Shown here in pieces: positions 22,135 to 32,783 of a stretch of DNA of 64,000 nucleotides. Made by a program: the position numbers and the translations under genes. Each line of letters starts with the position of its first letter. The stretch's first letter is position 1. The stretch comes from Adiantum capillus-veneris (Eukaryota; Streptophyta; Polypodiopsida; Polypodiales; Pteridaceae). Under the pieces are notes generated by a model. That model was not told the origin of the DNA and did not search any database. It saw nothing but the letters and a program-made list of their open reading frames with translations. The stretch is from assembly GCA_014529385.2 (NCBI GenBank), contig CM043953.1, forward strand, positions 68,260,372-68,324,371, given 5' to 3'.

Positions 22135-22689
22135 GTGAAAGTAGATTGTGATGTTGATGTTGATGCGGAATGGGCTCTTAGTGCAGAGTGTACCTATACT
22201 CCTATTTTCCATGATGCATGCATGTCAGTTGTTGCAGATTCACATGTGTCGTATTTTGACAGTGGTGCTACAAAGCACATTACCTCACATCGTGATTTTT
22301 TCACCTCTCTTGAGTCTGTCCCTCATGGGAGTTCAGTTACTTATGCAAACAATGCTTTTTATCGGGTTCAAGGAGTTGGAAAGCTTGTGCTTATTGTTGC
22401 AAATGGAAGTTCTTTCACAATTGTTGATGCACTTTATGTACCTGGGATCAAGAAGAATCTTATGTTTATATCTGCACTTGCTAGACTTGGTCTTGTAGTC
22501 AAATTTGTGGATGACAGATGTACAATGCATGATCTTAGTTTCGTGATATTGTTGCATCTGGAATTTTATGTCGTGGGCTGTATAAGCTCTCTTTGTATGA
22601 CAAGTGTGGGTAGAATTCTACAAATGCAATTTTGGATTCAAAGGCTATTTCAGATGCAAAACTTTTGCATGCATGTTTTGGTCATCTAA
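22135..22689 (+). pseudogene. copia protease and start of pre-integrase region
   Basis: The aspartic protease active site YFDSGATKHIT is at about 22252-22284, with the family hallmark ALYVPGIKKNLMFIS near 22430. After about 22560 the true frame shifts: RGLYKLSLYDKC and LLHACFGHLNFSSLLRLQKF (integrase zinc-binding His residues) are found in other frames up to 22800. The Cys pair there reads CEGY instead of CxxC. Confidence 0.85.
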
Positions 22690-22853
22690 ATTTTTCCAGT
22701 TTGCTGCGTTTGCAAAAATTTGATATGGTTGCTTCTTTTCCGCCGTTTGAAGCACCTATCAAACATGTTTGTGAAGGCTATATTCTAGGTAAGATGTAGC
22801 ATTCTAAATCTCCAAAGGATGGTTCAATAAGGGCCACATGCAGGTTGTAGCTT

Positions 22854-23768
22854 GTGCATAGTGATTTTTGTGGGCCCATGCAAACTCCGTCCTTGGGCAA
22901 TTACCTTTACTTTGTGACTTTCATTCATGATTACTCCAGGCATGCATGGGTATTTTCGCTTAAAGTGAAGTCCAAAGTATTTATGTGCTTCAAACAAGTT
23001 TTGGCTATGGCTGAAAATGTCTCAAAATGTACTGTGGGCACCCTCGGTTTGGATCGAGGAGGGGAGTATATGTCTCATGAATTTAATGCATTTCTAGCTA
23101 GTCGCGGGATAAAACACCAATTTACAGTGCCTTATATGTCTCAACAAAATAGTGTTGTCGAGAGGAAAAATGTGTCACTTATGGAAATGGCACGATGTAT
23201 GATAAAAAGTCAAGCTTTGTCGCATTCTTTTGTGCTTCAGTCCATCATGTGTGCCACTTATGTACTAAACAGGTGTCCTACAAAAGCTTTGGAGTCTATT
23301 ACTCCATATGAAGCATGGCATGATACAAAGCCTTCTATTGAGCACATGCGTGTTTTTTAATGTTTGGCATATGCTTTGGTTCCACAAACACAGTGAAAAA
23401 CATTGGGTGATAAGGCTTTCAAACGTATTTTTGTTGGTTATAGTTATGAAAGCAAAGGTTTCATGTTGTATCATCCACAAATAAAGCGTATTCTGGTTTC
23501 ACGGGATGTTGTGTTTGTGAAAGATTCTCTTCAGCCCTTGCTATCATGTACTAGAGACAGTAATGTAAGCTCACATGACATTTATGACACTTTGTTGCCT
23601 CTTTTCAGTGGTGGAAGTATGAATGTAAATTCCAATGAAGAAAATGTACAGTCTACGGGGGTTTTTGAAAATGTTACAGATCAGCCTATTACTAATGTAG
23701 ATGTACATGATGTACTTGATGAGGAAAGGGTGAGAATGAGCAAGCTAGAGGTATGCCTAGATGGCTAG
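22854..23768 (+). pseudogene. copia integrase core
   Basis: Catalytic residues are visible as HSDFCGPM (near 22857), LGLDRGGEY (near 23043) and VVERKN (near 23155). The family ending KRCFVGY-like motif reads FKRIFVGYSYESKGFMLY (near 23420). A TAA at 23358 and a TGA near 23396 interrupt it, after which the frame resumes to 23768 with an acidic C-terminal tail. Confidence 0.88.
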
Positions 23769-23879
23769 TGCATACTTTGCGTGACAGTAAATTGGATGCA
23801 CCTTTTTCTAGTCTTACTCATTCAGGTTCTCACCATGCATCTTATGCATAAGATTGTTATGCTTTCGTTATGTCTAGGT

Positions 23880-24351
23880 TACCTGATGTTTAGGAACCTC
23901 TGTCTTTTGATGAAGCACAAAATTTAGAAAATTGGATGGCTATCATGCAATTAGAATATGATGCACTTATAGAAAATGACACATGAAATTTATGTGATTT
24001 TCCTCTTGGAAAAAAGGCCATTGGTATGAAGTGGGTTTACAAGTTGAAATGCAAGCCGGATGGTGAGATTGATCGCTAAAAGGCTTGACTTGTTGTAAAG
24101 GGTTATGCATAGCAAAAAGGCATAGATTATGAAGAGACTTTTTCTCCCACTTGTCGTATGACTGTTGTGCGTTTTCTATGTGCATTGGAAACTCATTTTG
24201 GTTGGGATGTACATCAGTCACACATTGTTATTGCTTTCTCGAATGGTAACATATTTGAGGAAGTTTATGTTATGCAGCCTCGCGATTTTTTCAAGAAAGG
24301 ACAAGAGGATAAGGTGTGCAAATGTGGCAAAGTTTTGTATGGGTTGAAGCA
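23880..24351 (+). pseudogene. copia RT, N-terminal half
   Basis: Contains AIGMKWVYKLKCKPDGEIDR and GIDYEETFSPTCRMTVVRFLCAL with at least four in-frame stops. It ends in KVLYGLK at the AAGCA target site of the gypsy insertion. The frame picks up at 41290 with SPRVWY, the expected continuation of the conserved GLKQ motif. Confidence 0.88.
24347..24351. repeat. Target-site duplication AAGCA (left)
   Basis: AAGCA lies immediately before TGTTAACTG; the second copy is at 41290-41294 after the 3' LTR end GCGTACA. Confidence 0.88.
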
Positions 24352-25091
24352 TGTTAACTGACAAGTCAGATAGTGGAGTCAATACTGGGTCAATAGGAAG
24401 CTTGGAGACTGCCCAACACTCCCTATCGCTTGGTGTTGAACTTGGTGTTAAAGCCGTTACAAACGACAGTAAGACCTTGGGACAATGGAGTCACTACTAG
24501 GCCAATAGAAAGCTTGGGGACTACCCAACACTCCCTATCGCTTGGTGTTGACCTTGGTGTAACCAACGATGGAGACTCTTTTGGTGATGTGATTACAATT
24601 CATGCAGTGGAGTCAATACTGGGGAAAGAGGAAGCTTGGGGACTGCCCAATGCTCCATATCGCTTGGTGTTGATCTTGGTGTTAAATACATTGCATGCGA
24701 CAGTGGGGTCAACATAGAGAAAATAGGAGGTTTGGTGACTGACCAACACCCCCTATCGCTTGGTGCTGACCTTGGAAAATGGGCGTCGATCCAGTTAACA
24801 TCCACGTATATCATCTTGTTTTGAGTCAAGGACCGGGCTTGTCAGTCCTATAGGTGCTTGGGTGATTTTGCTGATCAGAAGCGCACCACATATCTCATTT
24901 GATAATATTTCTACTTTGACCATCCACTGTGGGGGCCATGTGTGAATGGGTTAAACTCTTATAAAAGGTCTATTTTGACTAGAATCAGGATATTGGGAGG
25001 TTCAGGCTAATGAGTTCCCTTGCTCCATCTCTGTCTCCTTCTCCTTCGTGTGCTCATGAGAGAGTGTGTGTGTGTGTGTGTGTGTGTATAC

Positions 25092-25151
<60 letters not shown>

Positions 25152-25395
25152 GTGTGTTTGATCGAGCATTGTGGCGACATGGAAGATGGTGAGGCGGTTG
25201 AGCGCGGCATCTGCGGCGGCTCCTTCTTCTTTACCGCAGAGGATCCTTCATGACAGAAGCATTGAGCGGTGAGTGACACACCATTGTTTCTTTGATCTTG
25301 ATAAGACTCTCTAGTTGTGTGTTTATAGCCTTTCAAGGCTCACACACGGTGCATAGGCAAGTCCCCAGCCTTCAACACCTATGGCAAAGCGTACA
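24352..25395 (+). repeat. 5' LTR of the inserted gypsy element (1,044 bp)
   Basis: U3 holds four diverged tandem units of about 110 bp, each with GGAAGCTTGGGGACTGCCCA and CCTATCGCTTGGTGTTGA, starting near 24374, 24484, 24605 and 24700. A TATA box (TATAAAAGG) is at 24960-24968. About 100 bp further on is a GT run (25064-25087) facing a CA run (25094-25149), which could fold into a hairpin. Confidence 0.88.
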
Positions 25396-25396
25396 T

Positions 25397-25416
25397 TTTT
25401 GGCACCTCTGCTGGGA
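25397..25416 (+). other. Probable primer-binding site
   Basis: TTTTGGCACCTCTGCTGGGA follows the LTR end. It resembles the TGGCGCC...GGGA sites of Tat/Athila-like elements (tRNA-Asp or tRNA-Arg type) with several mismatches. Confidence 0.5.
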
Positions 25417-26640
25417 AAAGCCTTGCATTAAGCTTGAGGAGCACTCAGTGCTACCTCTAGAAGCTTTTCTTCCAGCTATCTTTTGTTTTTTTGTGAGTTT
25501 CGTAAGGACTATTTAGTGATTGTCAAGGACAAATTAGCAAGTTTTTGGCAGATTCTGTTAGTAACTATAAGCTCTGTTAGTGCTTCATTGTACCAGTTTT
25601 TGCTAGTTTTGTAAGATCTATATTGTGCAGGTATTAGTAAAGTTGTTAGTGAGTGTAGACAGTGAGAAGTAGAGTAGATAGTGAGAAGCAGAGTTGATTG
25701 TGTGTGAGTGTGCAATCTTGTGTTAGACAGTTAATTAGCTGTTAATCAGCTGTAAGGAGGTGAACAGAGCTCCTAGGAGGTGATGTGTGCATGTGGAAGC
25801 TCGACGTCCACGCACCCACATTATCCTCATATAAACTTATTTAAAAAAACACGCTCGGGATATTTGGGACTAGAAGAAATTTTGAAAATTAAATTTAAAA
25901 AAATATTATTTTAAAAGGAAGGGATCGGGATCATTCCCCAAGCCCAAGCCCAAGCCGCTCAAAGAGGCCTTAATCCTCAGTCTTATGATATAGTACTAAC
26001 ACTACCTTATATATAAGGACTAGGAACTCAAGTGAAGGAAGGGCATGTGGGACAAGTTTCTCAAGTCCTCCACCATCCCCTTCACACTCACCCTTTGGAC
26101 TTACTAATTCTAGCCCTGTTCCCACCTAGGAAAAAACTAGTTTTAGGATTCCAAGGGCTGTACGTAATTGAATTAGGAGCTGTAAAGCACGGTTCGTCCC
26201 TCTAGCCAAAACGCTCGTTTTGAGCTATTGCATGCCATATTCTGTGGCTCGGTTAAGAAAAGGGACCAAAAATACAGAAAAAATTGGGTTGTAAACACTT
26301 AAAAAACTAGGTGAGCAGCCTTCACGGGCACTCACCAACACCTCTATAGTGTTGAGGTCACATGCGCCTACGCTCTGTTCGTGTGCTAGAGGACGAGCAC
26401 ATTGAGAGTGTCTTTGTTTATGCGGGCACTAATGTTAGTAGATAACTGGGGTGAATACCTTCAAAGCGTTATGTGGTGTAGTCCACAACCCATTGACATC
26501 GCACAACTAGAGGCTATAGAGAAGCCAAAGTTGAGCCGTACCATAAGGAGATGACAAAATCGAGAGTTAGCTCAACAACAAAAGGAATCGGAAGTGAAAT
26601 CATAGTCCACTTAACAACATGACCTTACAGACTTACACCC
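25417..26640 (+). other. Leader region, no supported gene
   Basis: No long ORF. Contains GTGAGAAG(T/C)AGAGT(A/T)GAT short repeats (25665-25700) and AT-rich sequence near 25840-25920. The expected gag is not recognisable. Confidence 0.45.
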
Positions 26641-27021
26641 TGCACCCAATAATTTCAAATCCTACACCACGAAGGAGCATAAGGTTGTGCATAGAAAGTC
26701 TCAAAGAAAACCTATCGATGGAAGCAATAAAGTCTATGATGGTCTAGCAATAGTTAAGGAAATAGAGTTAGCAGACCTAGGTGAGGAGTCCAAACGTGTC
26801 TTCATTGCCAAAGATCTGACAGAGATGGAGGAGTATGTACTTAAAAAATATCTCAAGGATTTTAGGGATAACTTTTCTTGGACATATCATGATATGAAAG
26901 GTGTTCCACCTTCCATGGTGCAACACACAATTGCCATGAATAGAGTGGCTAAACCAGTTCAGCAATGACCCTACCCAAGGAATTTTACGTATGCAAAGAT
27001 CGTTCAAGAAGAGATTGAAAA
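26640..27021 (+). pseudogene. gypsy pol: pre-RT and RT N-terminus
   Basis: Frame 26687-26968 ends with FRDNFSWTYHDMKGVPPSMV, the segment that precedes RT in Athila/Tat-like elements. After TGA at 26966 the same frame continues to QEEIE at the GAAAA target site, where the chromovirus entered. It resumes at 34364 with KLVKCRFI. Confidence 0.85.
27017..27021. repeat. Target-site duplication GAAAA (left)
   Basis: GAAAA before the LTR; the second copy is at 34364-34368. Joining at this site restores the RT reading frame. Confidence 0.9.
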
Positions 27022-28602
27022 TTTTATAATAATCAATATCTAATTCTCCTAAATTATTTTCTCATGTTAAACTAATCATTTAATATGGGAAAGTGCCAGG
27101 GGAGAAAAAGCTAGAATATTGGTTAAGCTAGCAGACCGGCCACAGTAGGGATCCAAAGAAGGGAAAATATGGATCCAAAGGGGGGGCCATCTGAAAAAGA
27201 GCTATGTGCAACAATGGGCTCGAAAGACCCTAATGTTCAGCCCATTAAGACTTCCAAAATGCTAAGGTTCCAAAATTCAAAGGTTGTGTCCAAAGGTCAA
27301 ACATTAAGGGAATTGGATGCTTTGTGCCTGTCCCAAAAAGTCTTTGTCAAGCCCTACATAGGAGGGGGCGAGCCCAAGAAGTAGGGGATGAGAGAGAAAC
27401 ACCCACACATGCACACAAGCTCCCTTTGTACACAAGGGGAAAGAGGCACACATGTTAGCTCCCTAAGCTAGATGCCCACAAGGTGTACTCAAATCCTGTT
27501 GGATGGCCATGGAGGTGGACCAATGAGAATTATGCTAGAGTAAAGATAGTTTAATCAATCAAGAAATACTTAATAAAAGAACCAATAAGAATTAAGCTCT
27601 CTAGAAGACTATTGGACAGTCTCCCAAGGGGACCAATGAGCATTCAGCAACCCAATGACTTGCCTGATTCCTATTGGCCAAGAGGCAAAGGGGTCCAATG
27701 AGAGTTTAGTTGCATTTATTAATTACCTAAAGCTCTCACAAAAGGGGAAAGGGGGACACATGTCAGAAGGCTATCACTTATGCTGCTTAATTTCCATTGG
27801 CCGAGGCTAGGGAGGTCCAATATGGCTGTAGCATGAGTAATTAGCAAGGGGGGTCGACCAAGAGAGAGAGAGGGAGATTTTTCCAAGGCATTATCACACA
27901 CAATATCATGTGTGAAGTAAAAAAGACTCTCTCTCCTTCTCAAGCTTTAATGAAAGCTTACCACCTGGTCCAAGCTTGTGAGAAGGGAGGCCTACACCAA
28001 TAACTCTTGGCTTTGTGATGCAAATCCAACCAAGAACCAAGCTTCAATGCATGCTCATCTCCTCTACCATGCTAGTTACTAAGCTAAGCTATGATAATAT
28101 GAGTGATTATGTGAGGAGATGTACATATTTCTCGTAAGAATACTCCTTCTTCCTCTCAATCTAATCTCATACCCGGCTAGCTCTCACCATCTTCGAAGGT
28201 GTGTGAGCTCTTGGGTCTGAGACCATGAGGGAATTGATGTTGTGTTTGATAAGTGTTTTGCTTAGTGCATGAAGTTTCCATCTTCATTTCACTATCTAGT
28301 ATTGAAGGAACACAAATAATTTTATTGTAAAATGTCTCTCTTGATGGGAGAAACCATAATACAAAGCCTTTTGGAGGGGGGACCGGCTCAATGAAAATCC
28401 GGTCCTCAACTGTTGTCAATTGCTTGATTCCTCTCTCTTTTGAAGTATTGTTCAGGCTATCTAACTAGGTGTTATGCTTTTTGTTTCTCTCTCAACCCAA
28501 GCACTCTTGTTATTCTCATTAGGAATCTATTCTAATGAAATTCTCACTATGTTCATGATTATTTTCCGCTACACACAAGTTACTAGGCCATTAAATGTTA
28601 TA
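27022..28602 (+). repeat. Chromovirus 5' LTR (1,581 bp)
   Basis: Starts TTTTATAATAATC; the 3' copy has TGTCATAATAATC, so the TG start has mutated here. Ends ATGTTATA, as does the 3' copy, so the ends are TG...TA and not TG...CA. Nine CCAAT/ATTGG boxes lie between 27520 and 27821. Open frames in it are not supported as genes. Confidence 0.9.
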
Positions 28603-28603
28603 T

Positions 28604-28617
28604 TGGTATCAGTGCAC
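28604..28617 (+). other. Primer-binding site, initiator tRNA-Met
   Basis: TGGTATCAGTGCAC, one base after the LTR, matches the plant initiator-Met site TGGTATCAGAGC in its first nine bases. Confidence 0.8.
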
Positions 28618-28838
28618 AAGGTTTCCCTTTTCTTGCTCAAGAAGCGAGGTCCTCGAGATAGCTATAAATGGTTGGTACTATTAATTGCATGTGAGTAAGT
28701 AGAATAGGGATTTTTCAGCCTTGCATTGCGCCTGCCTTTGTGCAGTTAACGGGGCATCATCGTGGAGAGCTATGTCTTAATAGTGGAGTCCTACGGGGCT
28801 TTCCTACGACTTAACCTGTTTCTAGGCTTCAACAAGAC

Positions 28839-30610
28839 ATGGGCAATCCATCCCTCCAAAGTGAAGTGCAGCAACAGCTTCGTGCTTATGGGATTCTCCA
28901 TGCTCCCCACCATGATGAGAGAACACCTAGGAAGCCTCCTAATGAGACTGCCAAAAGAGGTCTCTCTCCGATTCGGGAAGAAGAAGAGGATCCCTATAAA
29001 GGGCTCAGAAATTTGCTCCTTGATGATGCATCTCCTTCTCAAAGGAGAACTCAAGAGCCTCCACCGAAGGAACGAGAAAGAAGTGAGTCTCCCGCCACCT
29101 CGGCAGAGATGGCTCCACAAAGACGGCAGGCTAAACACTCTCCATCACATCCAAAATGGAGAAGACCATCACATACTTCTCCACACCATACTTCAAAGAG
29201 GGATGACAAAAAGCAAGACAAGAAAAAGACAAGAAAGAGGACACCCTCTTCTTCATTTTCTTCATCCTCTTCCTCTTATGAAAGTGATGGTGAAGACAAC
29301 GAAGATCAAGGCAAGAAAAAGGCAAGAAAGAGGTCACCCTCTTCTCCATCTTCCTCAAATTCTTCATCTTCTGAAGAAAGTGATGGTGCAACCTTTGAAC
29401 CATCAAAAAGAAGAGGCCATAGGAAATCCTATGCCGTGTGGAAGAGGTCATCCAAGCTCAAGAAGTTCAAAGAGGAGGGAAGAGCATCTCTTTCCTTCCC
29501 TACGATGGCACTTTTGGTGCTACGAACAAAGTCTTGGCCTTTATCCAACAATTGGATGCGGCGTTAGGAGATGAGGGCTTCAGGGAGTCCTCTAAGCTAC
29601 GCCATGTAGCTATGCACTTTCAAAAGTCTGCCAGACAATGGTGGTCTAGCCTACGGGCCAACGGTGAAGCTCCACAAACATGGAAAGCTTTCAGAGCTTC
29701 CATTATGAAGCAGTTTTTGGTCAGTGATGCCAAAGACAAAGTACTCACCGAATGGCGAATCTTAAAGCTCTCTCCTTACGAATCCATTCACAAGTATAAA
29801 GACAAGTTTTGGGACCTACAACTCAAATCCATTGTCTTCAAAAAGTTGGATTTTGGAGAGCAAAAGCAACAATTTTGTGTGGTCTTAACCGAAGAAATGG
29901 TTGAGTATGTGAACTCCCAAAGGCCACGCTCCATATCGGCAGTTATACATCATACTATGGTGGTTTCTCGAATGAATTTCCAAACGGGGACTAAAAGAAA
30001 TTCTAAGCCCATGGAAAACAAGGGTTACAATGAGTCTAAGGGGAAGGACAGTGTCCAAAAGTCTCCTAAGTGCAACTCCAACAAAGCTAAAGAGAAGGGA
30101 GTTTATAAAGGCAAAAATAAACTCTCTCTTGAAGAGCTTGAGCGTTATCGCAAGGACAACCGTTGTTTCAAGTGCGGCGAGCAAGGGCATGCGTACCGTG
30201 CTTGTCCCCAAAAGAACACCCACCATGAACCTCCTAGAGCTAGGTTGGTCAAAATCCAAGAGGAGGAAATTCACCACAAAGGGTCTCCTCTATGCCATGC
30301 TTGGGGAAAGGTAAGAGAACATGATGCTTTTATTCTCTTTGACCCTGATTCTACTCATAATTTTATATCTACAGAGTTGGCCAACAAGCTAGGCCTACAA
30401 GCCTACAAGATGAGAGATGTCCTACTCGTAGATAGTGCTTTCAAGGGGCAAGAAGCTTCAGTCACTCCCTTAATCAGGAAATTGAGGCTCCATGTCCAAA
30501 GCTATGTGGACAAAGAGGACTTCTTTATCTCTCCTCTCAGGCATGAGGATGTAATCCTAGGGCACCATGGTTTGATCGCATGGCTGCCAATGTTAAATTC
30601 CTTGAAATGA
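28839..30610 (+). pseudogene. Chromovirus copy 2: gag and protease
   Basis: The first frame (28839-29567) begins MGNPSLQSEVQQQLRAYGI and holds a long Lys/Arg/Ser-rich low-complexity region (29210-29400). A frame change at about 29480 leads into the capsid frame (ISFLPYDGTFGATNKVLAFI ... KSARQWWSSLR ... YESIHKYKDKFWDLQLK). The zinc knuckle is intact here (CFKCGEQGHAYRAC, near 30166-30207), and the protease site reads FDPDSTHNFIS near 30340. A one-base deletion at about 30561 throws the frame out after DVILG; copy 1 keeps GAPWFD. The basic Ser-rich N-terminus is unusually long for a plant chromovirus gag. Confidence 0.9.
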
Positions 30611-32160
30611 GAATCTCCTTTAAGTCCAGGGAAAAATATATGTATATAGATGCTAAGGAAACGGGTAACAATATACCCATTGTACATACACCAGCTTTCA
30701 ACAAGTCAATAAAGAGCTCTATTTTTGTGTACATGATTTTTGTTAAAGATTCTCAAAATGAACCTAATGTTTTAGCAAAATAAAATACACAGTCGAAAGG
30801 AATTAGAGTTATCCAATTTTCTCAAGGGGTTTCAAGATGTCTTTATTGACGACATCCCTTGTGAGCTACCTCCTAAATGAGGCAATGATGACCATGCAAT
30901 TGAACTTCTCCCCGGCAGTTCACCGCCTAACAAACCTCCTTATAGAGTTTCTCAAGCTCAACAAAAGGAGATTATGCGGCAAGTGCATGAGTTAGTTGAG
31001 AAGGGCATGGTTAGGCCTAGCTCATCTCCATTTTGTTCTCCTGTGCTACCTAGTGAAAAAGAAAGATGGCACATATCGTATGTGTGTCGACTATGGAGCA
31101 CTAAATAGGATCAATATCAAGAATAGGTTTCCCGTTCCACGCGTATAAGACCTACTTGATAAGCTACAAGGGTCCACCTACTTCAGTAGGATTGACCTAG
31201 AAAGTGGCTATCATCAAATAAGGATAGTTGATCAAGACATTGTAAAGACCGCATTTCGCACTATGTTAGGTCTTTATGAATACATTGTCATGCCTTTTGG
31301 CTTGACCAATGCACCAGCCACATTCAACCGCTTGATGGAGAAGCTATTCAGGCCTCACCGAACCTTTACTGGAGTGTTCTTGATGATATCATCATCTATT
31401 CTAATTCATTAGATGAACACAAGCGACACCTCCAGGTAATATTCAAGTTCTAAGCGAGAATAAACTTTATGTTAATCAAAAGAAAAGTGAATTTTTCTTG
31501 CAAGAGATTCAATACTTAGGTCACATTATCTCTCAAGATGGCATCCAAATGGATCCATCAAAGTTAGAGGTAGGAAAAATATGGCCTAAACCAAGGAATC
31601 TTCATGAGTTAAGAAGCTTTATAGGTATGTGCGCATACTGTAGACGCTTCATAGAAAAGTTCTCACTAATAGCAGGACCATTACATGACCTAGCAAAGAA
31701 AAACATTAGGTACACAGGGTCTGCCAAGGAGAACAACGCTTTCAAAAATCTTAAAGAAAACCTTATCTCTCAACCTGTGCTTACACTACTGGATCTCTCA
31801 AAGCCATTTGAGTTCCAATGCAATGCTTGTGGTGATTGCCTTGGAGTTGTTTTGCTTCAAGAAGGGATGCCATAGGCTATGAAAGTTGAAGGCTCGACCC
31901 TGTTGAGCAAGCTCTAGGCATATATGAAAAGAAACCCCTCACAGTTCTACATGCCTTAGACTCATGGAAGCACTATTTATTGGGGACTCCTTTCATTCTG
32001 TGAATGGATCACCAAAGTCTTAAGTACTTCATGACGTAGACCAAGCCCTCCAACAAACAAATGAGGTGGGCAAATTTCCTTTTGTAATTTCATTTTCATA
32101 TTGCTCACACTGCTGCCAAGTATAATCAAGTAGCCGATGCACTCTCAAGACGGCTAGAAT
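30611..32160 (+). pseudogene. Chromovirus copy 2: RT and RNase H, degenerate
   Basis: Recognisable against copy 1 throughout but broken by several stops and indels, for example TAA at 30781 and TGA near 30880, and a deletion at the catalytic site near 31378 (TGTTCTTGATGATATC, one base short). The longest open piece is 31498-31875 (YLGHIISQDGI, SFIGMCAYCRRFI, CNACGDCLGVVLLQ), in which the first RNase H Asp is now Asn. Ends with VADALSRR near 32150. Confidence 0.88.
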
Positions 32161-32400
32161 GAATGTTGTGAGCCTATTAAAGCCTTACAAAGGAGAGCCA
32201 CCTCAAGAACCAACTATTGAAGACCCACCGGAGATCGAGGACCAAGAAGAGGTGTTGCAGCCTGAGTCCATCCTCCGACATGAAGACAAGGTACTAAGAG
32301 GCAGTAAGACTATCTGACGATATCTTATTAAGTTTAAAAATTATCCTTTTGAAGATACTAGATGGATGAAGGCATACAATTAAAGGATAACCTAAACCTT
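32161..32400 (+). pseudogene. Chromovirus copy 2: integrase tail with chromodomain
   Basis: Directly after the RNase H end comes SLLKPYKGEPPQEPTIEDPP, an acidic linker, then ESILRHEDKVLRGSKTI, a stop, and RYLIKFKNYPFEDTRWM. This is the chromodomain pattern of chromoviruses, which tethers integration to chromatin marks. The integrase zinc finger, DDE core and GPY/F module that should lie between are missing. 32400-32783 has no ORF. Confidence 0.82.
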
Positions 32401-32783
32401 GTCAATGCTTACAATGCTTCCCTAGAGTAAGAAAATGTACAAATGTTTAAAATGAGCAAAGTTTTGTCTTATAAGACTCTCTTTTTCTTTATTGTGCACA
32501 AAAATGAAGTTGTATGCATGCTTAGATCAAGTTTGCGGAGAAGACGTCTCCCAAACACCAAGTAGAGCTTGTCACTCTACTATGGAAGACTGATAGGACT
32601 GATGTGTAGACATGCTTGCGGCATCTTAGACTCTCAAGCACCAAATGGACTAGTCATCCATTCTGGAACGATGTCGTAGGGTAACAAAGGGATCGTCTAC
32701 CCGCTAGGAAAAAGGACTAATGAATATGCTTTATCTTCTCTACCTCATAGTCGAGGATGACTATGATTTCAAGAGAGAGGTAA

